A stretch of DNA of 64,000 nt from Allorhizobium paknamense (GTDB lineage: Bacteria; Pseudomonadota; Alphaproteobacteria; Rhizobiales; Rhizobiaceae), in assembly GCF_030815125.1 (NCBI RefSeq), contig NZ_JAUSWH010000003.1, forward strand, positions 1 to 64,000, read 5' to 3'. The position numbers and the translations under genes are program-made. The notes beneath the pieces were generated by a model. The model had not been told where the DNA came from. It ran no database searches and saw only the letters and a list, made by a program, of their open reading frames with translations. Position 1 is the first letter of the stretch, and every line of letters begins with the position of its first letter. Below, one piece after another: positions 35,775-44,296 of this stretch.

Positions 35775-37725
35775 ACTCGCCCGTCTTCTGCTGCGCCGTC
35801 TCGACCGTGTCGCACGCCGGGAAGCCCAGCGCAATGCTCATGCCAATGGGCTTCTGTCTGCGAAGATCGTCGAGGTCGATGGTCATCTCCTGCGCCGCTA
35901 CAGTCCCGCATTCGATACCGATCGGTTGGGTGGTGATCGGGATCGGGACCTCGCCTGGATCCGCCGCACCTTCGCGGCCTATCTTTTGCCGCCGGCTCAG
36001 CAGTCCGACATTGTGGTGACTGAAGGTAAGGCGTCGCCAGCGTTGCTGCCATCCTTAGACCGGCCCGATCAGGTGACAGCCGAGGATCATGCCGTTGCAA
36101 TCGATCACAAACGCCGTGCCTATGCCGTCGGCCTCGTTGGCCGGGCGGGCAGGGCACCGCTGGTCAGCAATGTTGTTGCAGCCCTGGTGCTGGCCCGCGC
36201 GATCGAAAACACGCGCATGCCACTTGCGAGGATTGTCCACACGATTAATCTGACGGCGCCCGTGATCTGCCTGCACGCACCCGTGCTCGGCTTCGAACGG
36301 GCCATGCGGCGGTTGATCGAATTGCCGGGCTTTCTCCCCGGGGCTGTTCCGAACGGCATCGACGGTGACTATGTCTATGACGATGGCAGCTTCGTCGTCG
36401 CCGACGGCACGGGGCGTCCCTATATCCAGTTCATCGGCGAGTCGGTCCATCGCCTGACGGGCGCCACGCTGCAGCGCCGGCTGGTCAATGCGCTGACGCG
36501 GGATTATCCGGTTGTGGCAATCTCGGAGACGGCACAGCACATCCCATCCGAGATCAGCATTGCCGCCGATGTCGCCCTGGTGGGCGGCTGGTTGGACTGC
36601 CCCTTTGTCAGCATGATGTTCGAAGCCATGTATGGTGACACCGGTCTGGCGGCGCTCACCCGATGGACCAATGCCTATGACGCGCATTATCTGACCATCG
36701 ACGACGTGGTGCTGGCGTTCCGGCCGGGTCGCGGCGCGTCCGAGGTGATCGACGTGCTGGCCTCGCTGACCGAGCGCAATCGTGTTGCCGCTCGCGACGG
36801 CGATGATGACGACGATGAACCACCATCCAAGGCCACGACAAAATCCTCGAAGTCGAAACAGGACGCGTCGCCGGAGAAATCCTCTTCCGGAAAAGACAGC
36901 GGCGGCGGATGGAAGCGTGACAAGCCGTCGGGTGCCGAGGTCATCCAGCCGGAGCCCTGTGGCCCAGGGGAAGACGATCGCCCGTCGCTGATGGTCGAGA
37001 CGCTCTCCGGGTACGGCAAGGCCAAGACTTGGGCGCTGAATCTGAAGGCTGATCTCGCCGATCACAGGGCAGGGGCTCTCGCCTGGTCTGATATGAGCAC
37101 CAAGCTTCTGCTCCATGGACCGCCCGGGACCGGCAAGACGACGTTTGCGCGAGCGCTGTGCAACAGCCTGCAGGTGCCGCTGGTCGTGACGTCAGTCTCG
37201 ACCTGGCTGCAGGGCGGCCACCTCAACGATGTCATCGCCAAGATGGCCAAGACGTTTGCTGAAGCCCGCGCGATTGCCCCGTCCATTCTGTTCATCGACG
37301 AGATCGACGGCATCGGCAAGCGGCAGCCGGCAGAGCGTGAATATGCTGACTATTGGAATACGGTGGTCAACAAGGCGCTCGAACTGCTGGACGGCGCCGT
37401 GAAATCCGAAGGGCTGATCATCGTCGGGGCCACCAATCGGCCGGACCAGATTGATGATGCGATCAAACGCTCCGGGCGGCTGGAGACGCATATCGAGATC
37501 CCCATGCCCGACATGGCAACGCTTGCGGCCATCTTCATGCATCATCTCGGTGACGATCTGGCGGTGCTGGTTGGCGATGCTGGAAAACTGAACGGCGGGG
37601 CTCACGACGAAGTGGAGGCGGACGCCGCGGGAACGCATGAAGGCCCACCGCCACCAGAAAATGATGCTGACAGAGACAGTGATGAACACGGCTCAGGTGG
37701 CACCCGGGAAGGAACGACGACATGA
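35767..37725 (+). CDS. AAA+ ATPase half of a split FtsH-like protease
   Basis: A 652-residue protein. Residues 1-340 have no recognised domain. About 345-400 is a low-complexity Ser/Lys/Asp linker. An FtsH-type AAA+ core follows: Walker A GPPGTGKT at 451-458, Walker B ILFIDEIDGIG near 507-517, and the second region of homology GATNRPDQIDDAIKRSGRLE with the arginine finger. After EIPMPDMATLAAIFMHHL the frame turns into a Pro/Asp-rich tail instead of the helical lid. The lid sequence TGADIERIVRQA is found at the start of the next gene, which adds an M41 peptidase. FtsH's transmembrane segments are not evident. It probably unfolds substrates for the partner protease. Confidence 0.85.
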   Translation: MNKLARLLLRRLDRVARREAQRNAHANGLLSAKIVEVDGHLLRRYSPAFDTDRLGGDRDRDLAWIRRTFAAYLLPPAQQSDIVVTEGKASPALLPSLDRPDQVTAEDHAVAIDHKRRAYAVGLVGRAGRAPLVSNVVAALVLARAIENTRMPLARIVHTINLTAPVICLHAPVLGFERAMRRLIELPGFLPGAVPNGIDGDYVYDDGSFVVADGTGRPYIQFIGESVHRLTGATLQRRLVNALTRDYPVVAISETAQHIPSEISIAADVALVGGWLDCPFVSMMFEAMYGDTGLAALTRWTNAYDAHYLTIDDVVLAFRPGRGASEVIDVLASLTERNRVAARDGDDDDDEPPSKATTKSSKSKQDASPEKSSSGKDSGGGWKRDKPSGAEVIQPEPCGPGEDDRPSLMVETLSGYGKAKTWALNLKADLADHRAGALAWSDMSTKLLLHGPPGTGKTTFARALCNSLQVPLVVTSVSTWLQGGHLNDVIAKMAKTFAEARAIAPSILFIDEIDGIGKRQPAEREYADYWNTVVNKALELLDGAVKSEGLIIVGATNRPDQIDDAIKRSGRLETHIEIPMPDMATLAAIFMHHLGDDLAVLVGDAGKLNGGAHDEVEADAAGTHEGPPPPENDADRDSDEHGSGGTREGTTT

Positions 37726-38489
37726 CAACGACATCGAAGCATATCGAACCGGGCACCCCTGAGGCGGCCGCGTCGGTGTTAAAGCGGCTGGCAACGAGGG
37801 CAATGGGCCTGACCGGCGCCGACATCGAACGGATCGTTCGCCAGGCACGGCTGAAAGCCCGACGGGAAAAGCGGTCGATCCGGTTCGACGATCTTGAGGA
37901 AGGCATCCGGATGGATCGGCCGCAGGTGCCTTACGATCTGCGCTGGCGGTTCGCGATCCACGAAGCCGGACATGCGGTCGTCCATCATGCGCTGCGGCTC
38001 GGCCCGATCCATGGCCTCAACATCGACACGCCCGGAGGCGGTGGCTATAGCCAGCTTGGCTTCACCGCGTCCGGCAGCGATACGCTCGGCTATCGCGAGG
38101 ACATGCTTGCCATGCTCATGGCCGGACGGGCAGCCGAACAGATTGTGGTCGGTGCGATCTCATCGGGCTCCGGCGGCACTGAGGACAGCGATCTGGCGCG
38201 AGCAACCAGGCTGGCGCTCGCCATGGAGCGCTCCCTCGGCTTCGGCGCCGTCCAGCCGCTGCTGTATCGTGACGACAAGGACCCGACCGCCGTGCTCGAC
38301 AGCAATCCGGATCTCGCGGCCCGCATTCATGCACGACTGGAAAAGGCACTAGCGAGGGCGGTCGACGTTCTGGGCGAGAACAGGGACAGGCTCGATGCCC
38401 TGATCAAGGCCCTGTTCGACGCCCAGGCCATGGATGGAGGTGCTGTGACGCAGCTTCTGAGGCAGGGTGATCGGAAGGCTGAAAACTGA
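37722..38489 (+). CDS. M41 zinc-peptidase half of a split FtsH-like protease
   Basis: A 255-residue protein overlapping the ATPase gene by four bases (ATGA). Residues 20-60 (ATRAMGLTGADIERIVRQA..., FDDLEEGI) correspond to the end of an AAA+ lid. The peptidase follows, with zinc motif HEAGH at 80-84 and the downstream ligand Asp in SGSGGTEDSDLARATRLA, as in FtsH. The C-terminal helices (LVAMERSLGFG-like segment, then RIHARLEKALARAVDVL) match the M41 family. Together with the ATPase it should form a cytoplasmic ATP-dependent protease. Its substrates are unknown; a toxin, regulator or conjugation factor of the island is plausible. Confidence 0.88.
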   Translation: MTTTSKHIEPGTPEAAASVLKRLATRAMGLTGADIERIVRQARLKARREKRSIRFDDLEEGIRMDRPQVPYDLRWRFAIHEAGHAVVHHALRLGPIHGLNIDTPGGGGYSQLGFTASGSDTLGYREDMLAMLMAGRAAEQIVVGAISSGSGGTEDSDLARATRLALAMERSLGFGAVQPLLYRDDKDPTAVLDSNPDLAARIHARLEKALARAVDVLGENRDRLDALIKALFDAQAMDGGAVTQLLRQGDRKAEN

Positions 38490-38559
38490 CAGCATGCCAC
38501 CTGCACAAAACGACGCCCGGCGCCAAGGCAATGATGTCATCTGATCTGCCTCGGGTCGG

Positions 38560-38815
38560 CCTGAATTGCGGACGACTGATCTCAAGTCGCCCGCAATCTG
38601 AGACAAATTGCGCTCATTTGATTCCGTGGTCTGGATTCTTGATTCAAAGGTCGAGGAGGTTGATTCAGCAACGGCGTTTGCCTCAGGTTGACCGGTGTCG
38701 ACGCGACATGACGTGCCCGCACATTGAGGCAAATTGCGGTCTTTTGATTCAAGGTTCCAGGCCACCGATTCTCAACTCTGGAAATCCGATTCCGCCAAAC
38801 GGCGCTTGCGCCGGT
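38560..38815. repeat. Degenerate 42-bp tandem repeat array
   Basis: AATTGCGG-type starts followed by TTTGATTC-type ends recur at 38564, 38606, 38732 and 38774, exactly in phase with a 42-base period. Weaker copies lie at 38648 and 38690. A second element, AACGGCGTTTG, occurs in two units. It lies in the gap after the split protease genes. The same AAACGGCGTTTG word recurs at about 39240. It could be an iteron-like site or a decayed coding repeat. Confidence 0.55.
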
Positions 38816-38864
38816 CAGCCGGTCCCTCGACCATGGAGGAGGCAGAGGAGCGGGAGGGCGGGCA

Positions 38865-39179
38865 ATGAACTTGAAAGCGGCAAGGCAGCGGCAGAAGGCG
38901 CTTCGCGACGCCAACAGGCAGGCCCGGCGTCCCGACCGGGACGACGTGGCAAGGGTGGCGTTGTTCTGGTTGATCCGCCGCGCCGTGGACAAGGGCCAGG
39001 AGGCCGAGCTTGAGACGTTCCAGGGCGTGATCGTCTCCATGCTGACCGAGCAGGGCTTCGATGAGCGCGAATGCGATGCCGTCTTCGATGACCTCGTCGC
39101 CAAATACCGGTCCGGTGGGCTTCCCTTCCGTAGGAAGCTCCATCTGCTCTTTCCGGACCGAAATCAACGGGAGACGTGA
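38865..39179 (+). CDS. Small island protein of unknown function
   Basis: A 104-residue basic protein with GGGAGGGCGGGC before ATG 38865. The N-terminus (AARQRQKALRDANRQARRP) is a highly charged helix. The rest (VARVALFWLIRRAVDKG, VIVSMLTEQGFDERECDAVFDDLVAKY) is helical and compact. The family is not recognised. It is the last forward gene before the convergent integrase and could be a directionality or accessory factor, but nothing in the sequence proves this. Confidence 0.6.
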   Translation: MNLKAARQRQKALRDANRQARRPDRDDVARVALFWLIRRAVDKGQEAELETFQGVIVSMLTEQGFDERECDAVFDDLVAKYRSGGLPFRRKLHLLFPDRNQRET

Positions 39180-39366
39180 GCCGTCACTCTATCGGCCATG
39201 CGACGTCCTCCGCCGTCGTCTTCCCACGGTCTCGCGCCAAACGGCGTTTGCTCATTGGATACCTGCTCCCCCCATTACTTCTTAAAACGCCGTTTGATTC
39301 TGAATCGATTTTCCAGAGCGCGATAACGCACCCGTCGTGTTGCTGCGCCATGAAGCGAGGCAAGGT

Positions 39367-39382
39367 GCGGAAATTATTTCCG
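39367..39382. repeat. Island near-palindrome, copy 4
   Basis: GCGGAAATTATTTCCG, a perfect 16-base palindrome except for its outermost pair, nine bases from the end of the integrase gene and in a convergent gap. Confidence 0.6.
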
Positions 39383-39390
39383 CCTCGGTT

Positions 39391-41484
39391 TCATCCCTTC
39401 TTGCCTGCACGTGCCCATGGCGGTGGTTGCCTGTTTTCGACCCAAGGGAGGAGCTGCAATGGTTTTCGCTCGATGCCCGCGGTGATGACAGGATAGTGCT
39501 TCAAGGCCTCGCGCATCAGCGGAAGGCCTGCCGGATTGGTGTAGCGTGTGTTCGTTTCGCTACCCTCGCTTAGCCGTCCGGAAATGTCATCGATCACCTC
39601 CCTCGAGACGCCCGCCTGCTTCAGCGTATCAGCCATGCCATGCCGAAGCGCGTGAATAGCGCGCGACCACATTTTCTCGCCAAGCGCTCCCTGCATTACG
39701 GGAACGAAGGTGTCGTAGAACCGATCGCCCGGGTCGTTGTCCGTCTTGTCCGAGAAGAGGTCCGGGAAGAGAGCTTCGTAGCCTAGTCCCTTGATCGCCT
39801 GATAGTAATCGAGGAAGCCCAATCGGATCAATTCGTCGGGCATGGGCAGCAGTCTTTTTGATTGCGCGGTCTTCAATCGCCTGATGCCATTGGTGCGAAG
39901 GAGGATGACATATCCGTCCTCGTCCTTCGCAATGTCGTCGACGGAAAGTCCTGCGAACTCTTTGCGTCGAGGGCCGAGGTACGTGAACAGGATGGGCAGA
40001 TAGTAAAGCGAATCGTGGAAGACTTGGCTGCCCGGTTTTCTCCGCTTTCCCCGCAGATGATCCAGAGAGCCCCTATAGATCGGACTTGCGAAAATCGGAA
40101 CGATATCCTGCGGCTTCGGCTTGTATTGCTGCTGACGAATATCGCCAGCCTTGGGCTTTCTCGGCCGGATCCCTTCGAAGGTCCAACTCTCAATTTCGAA
40201 CCCGTGACCTTTCAGGTGTTTAAGAAAATGCTGCAGGTTCCCAAGGTGCTTGCGGATCGTCGCGGCGGCAAGGCCGACCTTCGGCTTTGTTCCGGATGCT
40301 TCCGCCGCTCGGCGCATCTCCTGGCCCTTGGCGCGCAGTTCCGGCGCCGACATCACCCGCATCCGGCTGCTGCGGCCCCAGTCGGTTGGAATGTCATTGA
40401 AGTGCTGGCGCAACAGGCCGATGTGATATTGCTCGATCTGCCCGGAATGCTCGATATCATGTTCAGCAAGCACGGACTGGAACATGCGCACAAGAGCCTT
40501 GGCATCACGGGCAGTCTCCGCCGTCCATTCTTTGCCCATATTGGCAATGAGCTTGTCAGACTCCTGTTCGAAGTCCGAAACGGGGACCACCCTTTGCCCG
40601 GCATCCGAAGCTTTCGGCGTGGCCTGTTTGCTCGTGGCTGAGCGCGGGGTCAGGTCGAGGTAGGCGATTTCCGGATCTTTTGGCGCGGCAGTCAGGGCGG
40701 ATGCGGATGGTCGTTCAACAACCGAAGACGGCGGTGAAGGATCAGAGTCTGGGGGCGGAGGTTCGGCTTCCGTGACCTCGGCATTTCGCGTCACGGCTCT
40801 TCCGCCGCCCGTGAATTCGCTTCGACTTTTGTCCACCAGTTCGTGGCGCTCTTCGATATCAAGAAGGGCAGCGGCGCGACCTTCGAAGATTTTTGACATG
40901 GCGCGCTGGCGATTGGCGGCGGTGTCGTCGATCTCGAATTGGTAGATCAGCCGTCGGATGCCGTCTTCAAAGCCAGGGCTGCGCGCTACGGTCAGCTCGC
41001 CGCGATAGTTTGCCCTGATGGCATCGACATGCGATGCCGGCACGCCATTGTTCAACAGATAGGCCAGACCCGCGCAGTCATTCTCCAGAGACAGATCCAC
41101 GCGCGTTCCGAACTTTGCCAGGAGCTGGTAGGCCCAGCCTGCTTCCAGATCGAGTTCCATCTCCTCGACATTGCCGCCACGCCCATTGCGCCTTGCCAGC
41201 GTGTTGATGTCGTCAAGTCGTTCGAGCTCCTTGTCGCGCTCATGCTCGAACAGTTTCTGGAGCTGTAGCTTGGACATCTTTTCTTTCGAGTTCAACTTCA
41301 ATTCGGCCAGCCGCGTGTTGAGCTTCCGGCCGATGATCTGAGCCTTTCTATGGTCGGAACAGTGAAGGCTGAGTGAAAGGCGGCTGCCAGGACGGCAGTG
41401 AATGAAGGCTGCTGGAATGCGCGGCCGCCAGTAGAAGATGTTTCCCCGGCGGATGAGATTTTCGACCCCGTGGCGGACTGCCAT
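39391..41484 (-). CDS. int: Site-specific tyrosine recombinase, island integrase
   Basis: A 697-residue integrase. The N-terminal 60 residues (ENLIRRGNIFYWRPRIPAAF) match the short domain found on large integrases of proteobacterial islands. A long helical and linker region leads to a SAM-like core-binding domain at about 310-450. In the catalytic domain the first Arg lies in TYLGPRRKEFAGL, HALRHG gives His611 and Arg614, and the nucleophile is Tyr648 in NTRYTNP. The gene reads away from the tRNA-Gln, with arm-type repeats at 41533-41570 upstream. It almost certainly inserted the island at the tRNA 3' end. Confidence 0.93.
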   Translation of the reverse strand: MAVRHGVENLIRRGNIFYWRPRIPAAFIHCRPGSRLSLSLHCSDHRKAQIIGRKLNTRLAELKLNSKEKMSKLQLQKLFEHERDKELERLDDINTLARRNGRGGNVEEMELDLEAGWAYQLLAKFGTRVDLSLENDCAGLAYLLNNGVPASHVDAIRANYRGELTVARSPGFEDGIRRLIYQFEIDDTAANRQRAMSKIFEGRAAALLDIEERHELVDKSRSEFTGGGRAVTRNAEVTEAEPPPPDSDPSPPSSVVERPSASALTAAPKDPEIAYLDLTPRSATSKQATPKASDAGQRVVPVSDFEQESDKLIANMGKEWTAETARDAKALVRMFQSVLAEHDIEHSGQIEQYHIGLLRQHFNDIPTDWGRSSRMRVMSAPELRAKGQEMRRAAEASGTKPKVGLAAATIRKHLGNLQHFLKHLKGHGFEIESWTFEGIRPRKPKAGDIRQQQYKPKPQDIVPIFASPIYRGSLDHLRGKRRKPGSQVFHDSLYYLPILFTYLGPRRKEFAGLSVDDIAKDEDGYVILLRTNGIRRLKTAQSKRLLPMPDELIRLGFLDYYQAIKGLGYEALFPDLFSDKTDNDPGDRFYDTFVPVMQGALGEKMWSRAIHALRHGMADTLKQAGVSREVIDDISGRLSEGSETNTRYTNPAGLPLMREALKHYPVITAGIERKPLQLLPWVENRQPPPWARAGKKG

Positions 41485-41532
41485 GACGAAGACCCTGTAT
41501 CAGGCCCGAAGGTCACCCAATGCCGATTTTAG

Positions 41533-41570
41533 CTTGGGGCATCACCTTTGGGCATCAGTTTTGGGCATCA
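41533..41570. promoter_or_regulatory. Three arm-type repeats upstream of the integrase
   Basis: CTTGGGGCATCA (41533-41544), CTTTGGGCATCA (41546-41557) and TTTTGGGCATCA (41559-41570) are direct repeats spaced 13 bases apart. A fourth copy lies at the left end (13878-13890). They are probable integrase or excisionase binding sites, and could also autoregulate int. Confidence 0.65.
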
Positions 41571-41640
41571 GGTCGCCGATGACGCCAAAACGGGATCCGG
41601 CACGACGGAAAAACATGAGAATCAAGGATTTTTGGGAGAA

Positions 41641-41661
41641 TTGGCTGGGGAACCTGGATTC
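41641..41661. repeat. attR, right attachment site within tRNA-Gln
   Basis: Identical over 21 bases to 13767-13787 and containing the CCA end, the acceptor strand and part of the T-arm of the tRNA. It marks the right end of the island. Confidence 0.92.
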
Positions 41662-41715
41662 GAACCAAGATTAACGGAGTCAGAGTCCGTCGTTCTACCA
41701 TTGAACTATTCCCCA
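41642..41715 (-). tRNA. tRNA-Gln (anticodon CTG)
   Basis: A 74-base gene including encoded CCA. The acceptor TGGGGAA pairs with TTCCCCA, followed by discriminator G. The D-stem is GTTC/GAAC. The anticodon stem ACGGA/TCCGT encloses CTCTGAC with anticodon CTG. The T-arm contains GGTTCGAATCC. The integrated island abuts its 3' end, which the attR sequence restores, so the tRNA stays functional. Confidence 0.95.
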
Positions 41716-41946
41716 GTGAGACGTTCACGTCGTCTGGTGGGCGGCTTATAACCAAAACTTCGGGGATTGCAAATAGGTTTTTGAAAATTTTGCACAGGCT
41801 TTGCCAGGTCCCCTGATCCTCAAGGAAGGCCAAGGGAAAAAGCGTTTGGAGAAGCGCAAGGGTGCTGCTACAATTTTACCAACGAAAATCGAACTGCGCC
41901 TGCGGCATGCCTTCATGGCTTTGCGCGGCTGCGATGGAAAACAAAC

Positions 41947-43563
41947 GTGGAAGACCCCGGCAGCGGCGCAAAGCCGCCATATTCGGGGGCGTCGAAGGAA
42001 GGCCGTGCGGAGCAGAAGGCTCAAAAGCGCGGCAGGGGGAAGCGGAGGGGGCGTAAAGCTTCGCCGCCGCCTAAACCCCTATCCGAAGATCGCGCGGTCG
42101 CGGCCGCGCCGGATCGGCGTCCCGTCAAGCAGGATGAGCAGACGCCTGCGCGCAAGCGCAAGCGACGTCGTAAGAACAGCGGTGGGAAGCCAGGGGCTAT
42201 CCAATCGGTGCAGCCTGTTGCGAGCACCGAGGCGCAGCGTGTGTCCACGCAGGGTGCCGAGGCCAAATCCGGCAAGCGGCGCCGGCGTGGCGGGCAGGGC
42301 AGGCAGGCGGCACAGGTGCGGCCCCTGGCGCCCGGCAAGGCTGTGGAAGCTGCACGTCCTGCCGCAAGCTATGCACCGCCCACCGGACCGAAACCCGCCA
42401 AGCAGGACGCTCATGCCGAGCGCGGCCAGGGGCGTGATCGGGCAAAGGCGGAGCATCATCATCGTCCGTTCCCGCGCCACGATGCCTTTGGCGATGAGCA
42501 TGGTGGCGATTATTATGCCGCGCTCGATCTCGGCACGAACAATTGCCGTCTCCTGATTGCCCAGCCGACCCGTCCCGGCCAGTTTCGCGTGGTCGATGCC
42601 TTTTCCCGGATCGTGCGTCTCGGCGAAGGCCTTGGCACGTCCGGCAGGTTGTCGCAGGAGGCGATGGACCGGGCGGTCGAGGCGCTCAAGGTTTGTGCCG
42701 CCAAGCTGTCCGGCCTGACTTTGCGCCGCAAACGGCTGATCGCGACCGAAGCCTGCCGGGCGGCGGCAAATGGCGAGGAGTTTCTGCGCCGGGTCCGGCA
42801 GGAAACCGGGCTGGAGCTTGAAATCATCAATCGGGAAACCGAAGCCCGGCTGGCCGTCTCCGGCTGTGCCTCGCTGGTGGGGCGCGAGACGCGGTCCATC
42901 GTGCTGTTCGACATTGGCGGTGGCTCTTCCGAGATCGCGGTGATCCGCATCGGCGACAATCGCTCGACACGGCTTGCCAACCACATCACCCACTGGACAT
43001 CGCTGCCCGTCGGCGTGGTGACGCTTTCCGAGCGGCATGGCGGACGCGATGTCACGCCCGCCGTCTTCGAGGCGATGACGGCGGAGGTGGCGGCCATGCT
43101 CGACGGTTTCGACTGCCCGCCGATTGCCGCTGCCGCAGGCGCGGGTGGCGAGGAGGATTTCCATCTGATCGGCACGTCCGGCACCGTCACGACGCTTGCC
43201 GGTGTGCATCTCGACCTGCCGCGCTATGACCGCCGCCGCGTCGATGGCTTGTGGTTGACGGATGCGGAGGTTTCCGCCATGCAGGCGAAACTTCTGTCCT
43301 GGGATTATGCAAGCCGTGCCGCCAATCCCTGTATCGGGCCGGATCGCGCCGATCTGGTGCTGGCGGGCTGCGCCATTCTGGAGGCTATCCGCCGCCGCTG
43401 GCCGTCCAGCCGCATGCGTGTCGCGGATCGCGGCCTGCGGGAAGGCCTGCTGACGGATATGATGGCCGATGACGGCGTGTGGCGGCGTCACCGCCATCGC
43501 CGGCAGGGCCAGAAAGACCATAAGGACCAGGGCGGCAAGGACCACGGAGCCCGGCGGAGCTGA
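41947..43563 (+). CDS. Exopolyphosphatase/guanosine pentaphosphatase family protein with basic N-terminal extension
   Basis: A 538-residue Ppx/GppA protein that hydrolyses polyphosphate or pppGpp. The ASKHA-fold catalytic region begins near residue 190 with [17 protein letters not shown] and includes [20 protein letters not shown] and [15 protein letters not shown]. The first 188 residues are extremely rich in Lys, Arg, Pro, Gly and Gln, without predicted structure, and might bind RNA or polyphosphate. The start is GTG 41947; no in-frame ATG exists before the low-complexity part, so the true start is uncertain. rlmE follows after four bases, suggesting a two-gene operon. Confidence 0.88.
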   Translation: MEDPGSGAKPPYSGASKEGRAEQKAQKRGRGKRRGRKASPPPKPLSEDRAVAAAPDRRPVKQDEQTPARKRKRRRKNSGGKPGAIQSVQPVASTEAQRVSTQGAEAKSGKRRRRGGQGRQAAQVRPLAPGKAVEAARPAASYAPPTGPKPAKQDAHAERGQGRDRAKAEHHHRPFPRHDAFGDEHGGDYYAALDLGTNNCRLLIAQPTRPGQFRVVDAFSRIVRLGEGLGTSGRLSQEAMDRAVEALKVCAAKLSGLTLRRKRLIATEACRAAANGEEFLRRVRQETGLELEIINRETEARLAVSGCASLVGRETRSIVLFDIGGGSSEIAVIRIGDNRSTRLANHITHWTSLPVGVVTLSERHGGRDVTPAVFEAMTAEVAAMLDGFDCPPIAAAAGAGGEEDFHLIGTSGTVTTLAGVHLDLPRYDRRRVDGLWLTDAEVSAMQAKLLSWDYASRAANPCIGPDRADLVLAGCAILEAIRRRWPSSRMRVADRGLREGLLTDMMADDGVWRRHRHRRQGQKDHKDQGGKDHGARRS

Positions 43564-43567
43564 TCAG

Positions 43568-44290
43568 ATGACGAAACCACCCATTGGCGGCAACCGGACA
43601 GGCCGCAAGCTCGGCCAGAAGGTCAAGAAGGGCAAGCTCAAGGCCTCCTCGCGGCGCTGGCTGGAGCGCCACATCAACGACCCTTACGTGCAGCGCGCGA
43701 AGCTCGAAGGCTATCGCGCCCGCGCGGCCTTCAAGCTCCTGGAGATCGATGAAAAGCACCAGATCCTGAAGGGCGCCCGGCGCATCATCGATCTGGGGGC
43801 AGCGCCCGGCAGTTGGTCGCAGATCGCAGCCAAGGTCACCAATTCCTCGGATGAGGATGTCCGCGTTGCGGCCATCGACTTCCTGGAAATGGCGCCCTTG
43901 CCCGGCGTGAAGATCCTGCAACTGGACTTTCTCGATCCGGAAGCACCTGCACGCTTGATGGAAGCGGTGGGCGGCACGCCCGATCTGGTGATTTCCGACA
44001 TGGCGGCCCCCACCACCGGCCACCAGAAGACCGACCATCTGCGCACCATGCATCTTTGCGAGGTTGCCGCCTATTTTGCCGTGGAAGTGCTGGCCGAGGG
44101 CGGGCATTTTCTGGCCAAGACCTTCCAGGGCGGCACTGAGCGAGAGCTCTTGACCATGCTCAAGCAGAATTTCCGGCAGGTTCTGCATGTGAAGCCCGCA
44201 TCCTCGCGGGCCGAATCGGTGGAGATGTTCCTGCTCGCCAAGGGCTTCAAGGGACGCAAGCAGATGCCGGAAACTGAAGCGGAAGCCTGA
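43568..44290 (+). CDS. rlmE: 23S rRNA 2'-O-methyltransferase RlmE (FtsJ/RrmJ)
   Basis: A 240-residue enzyme that methylates the ribose of U2552 in the A-loop of 23S rRNA during 50S assembly. The SAM site is [15 protein letters not shown] at about 74-88. The catalytic K-D-K-E set is visible: Lys in RAAFKLLE, Asp in VISDMAAP, Lys in LAKTFQGG and Glu in ESVEMFL. A basic N-terminal extension ([17 protein letters not shown]-like) is usual in alphaproteobacteria. ATG 43568 follows the ppx/gppA stop by four bases; the longer frame upstream overlaps that gene and is not used. Confidence 0.95.
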   Translation: MTKPPIGGNRTGRKLGQKVKKGKLKASSRRWLERHINDPYVQRAKLEGYRARAAFKLLEIDEKHQILKGARRIIDLGAAPGSWSQIAAKVTNSSDEDVRVAAIDFLEMAPLPGVKILQLDFLDPEAPARLMEAVGGTPDLVISDMAAPTTGHQKTDHLRTMHLCEVAAYFAVEVLAEGGHFLAKTFQGGTERELLTMLKQNFRQVLHVKPASSRAESVEMFLLAKGFKGRKQMPETEAEA

Positions 44291-44296
44291 TCCCGC

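Noticed and set aside
38531-39013. A 160-codon frame across the 42-base repeats read as a repeat protein
   Set aside because: It runs into and past the start of the well-supported 38865 gene in another frame, has no ribosome site, and the repeats are degenerate. Kept only as a DNA-level repeat finding.
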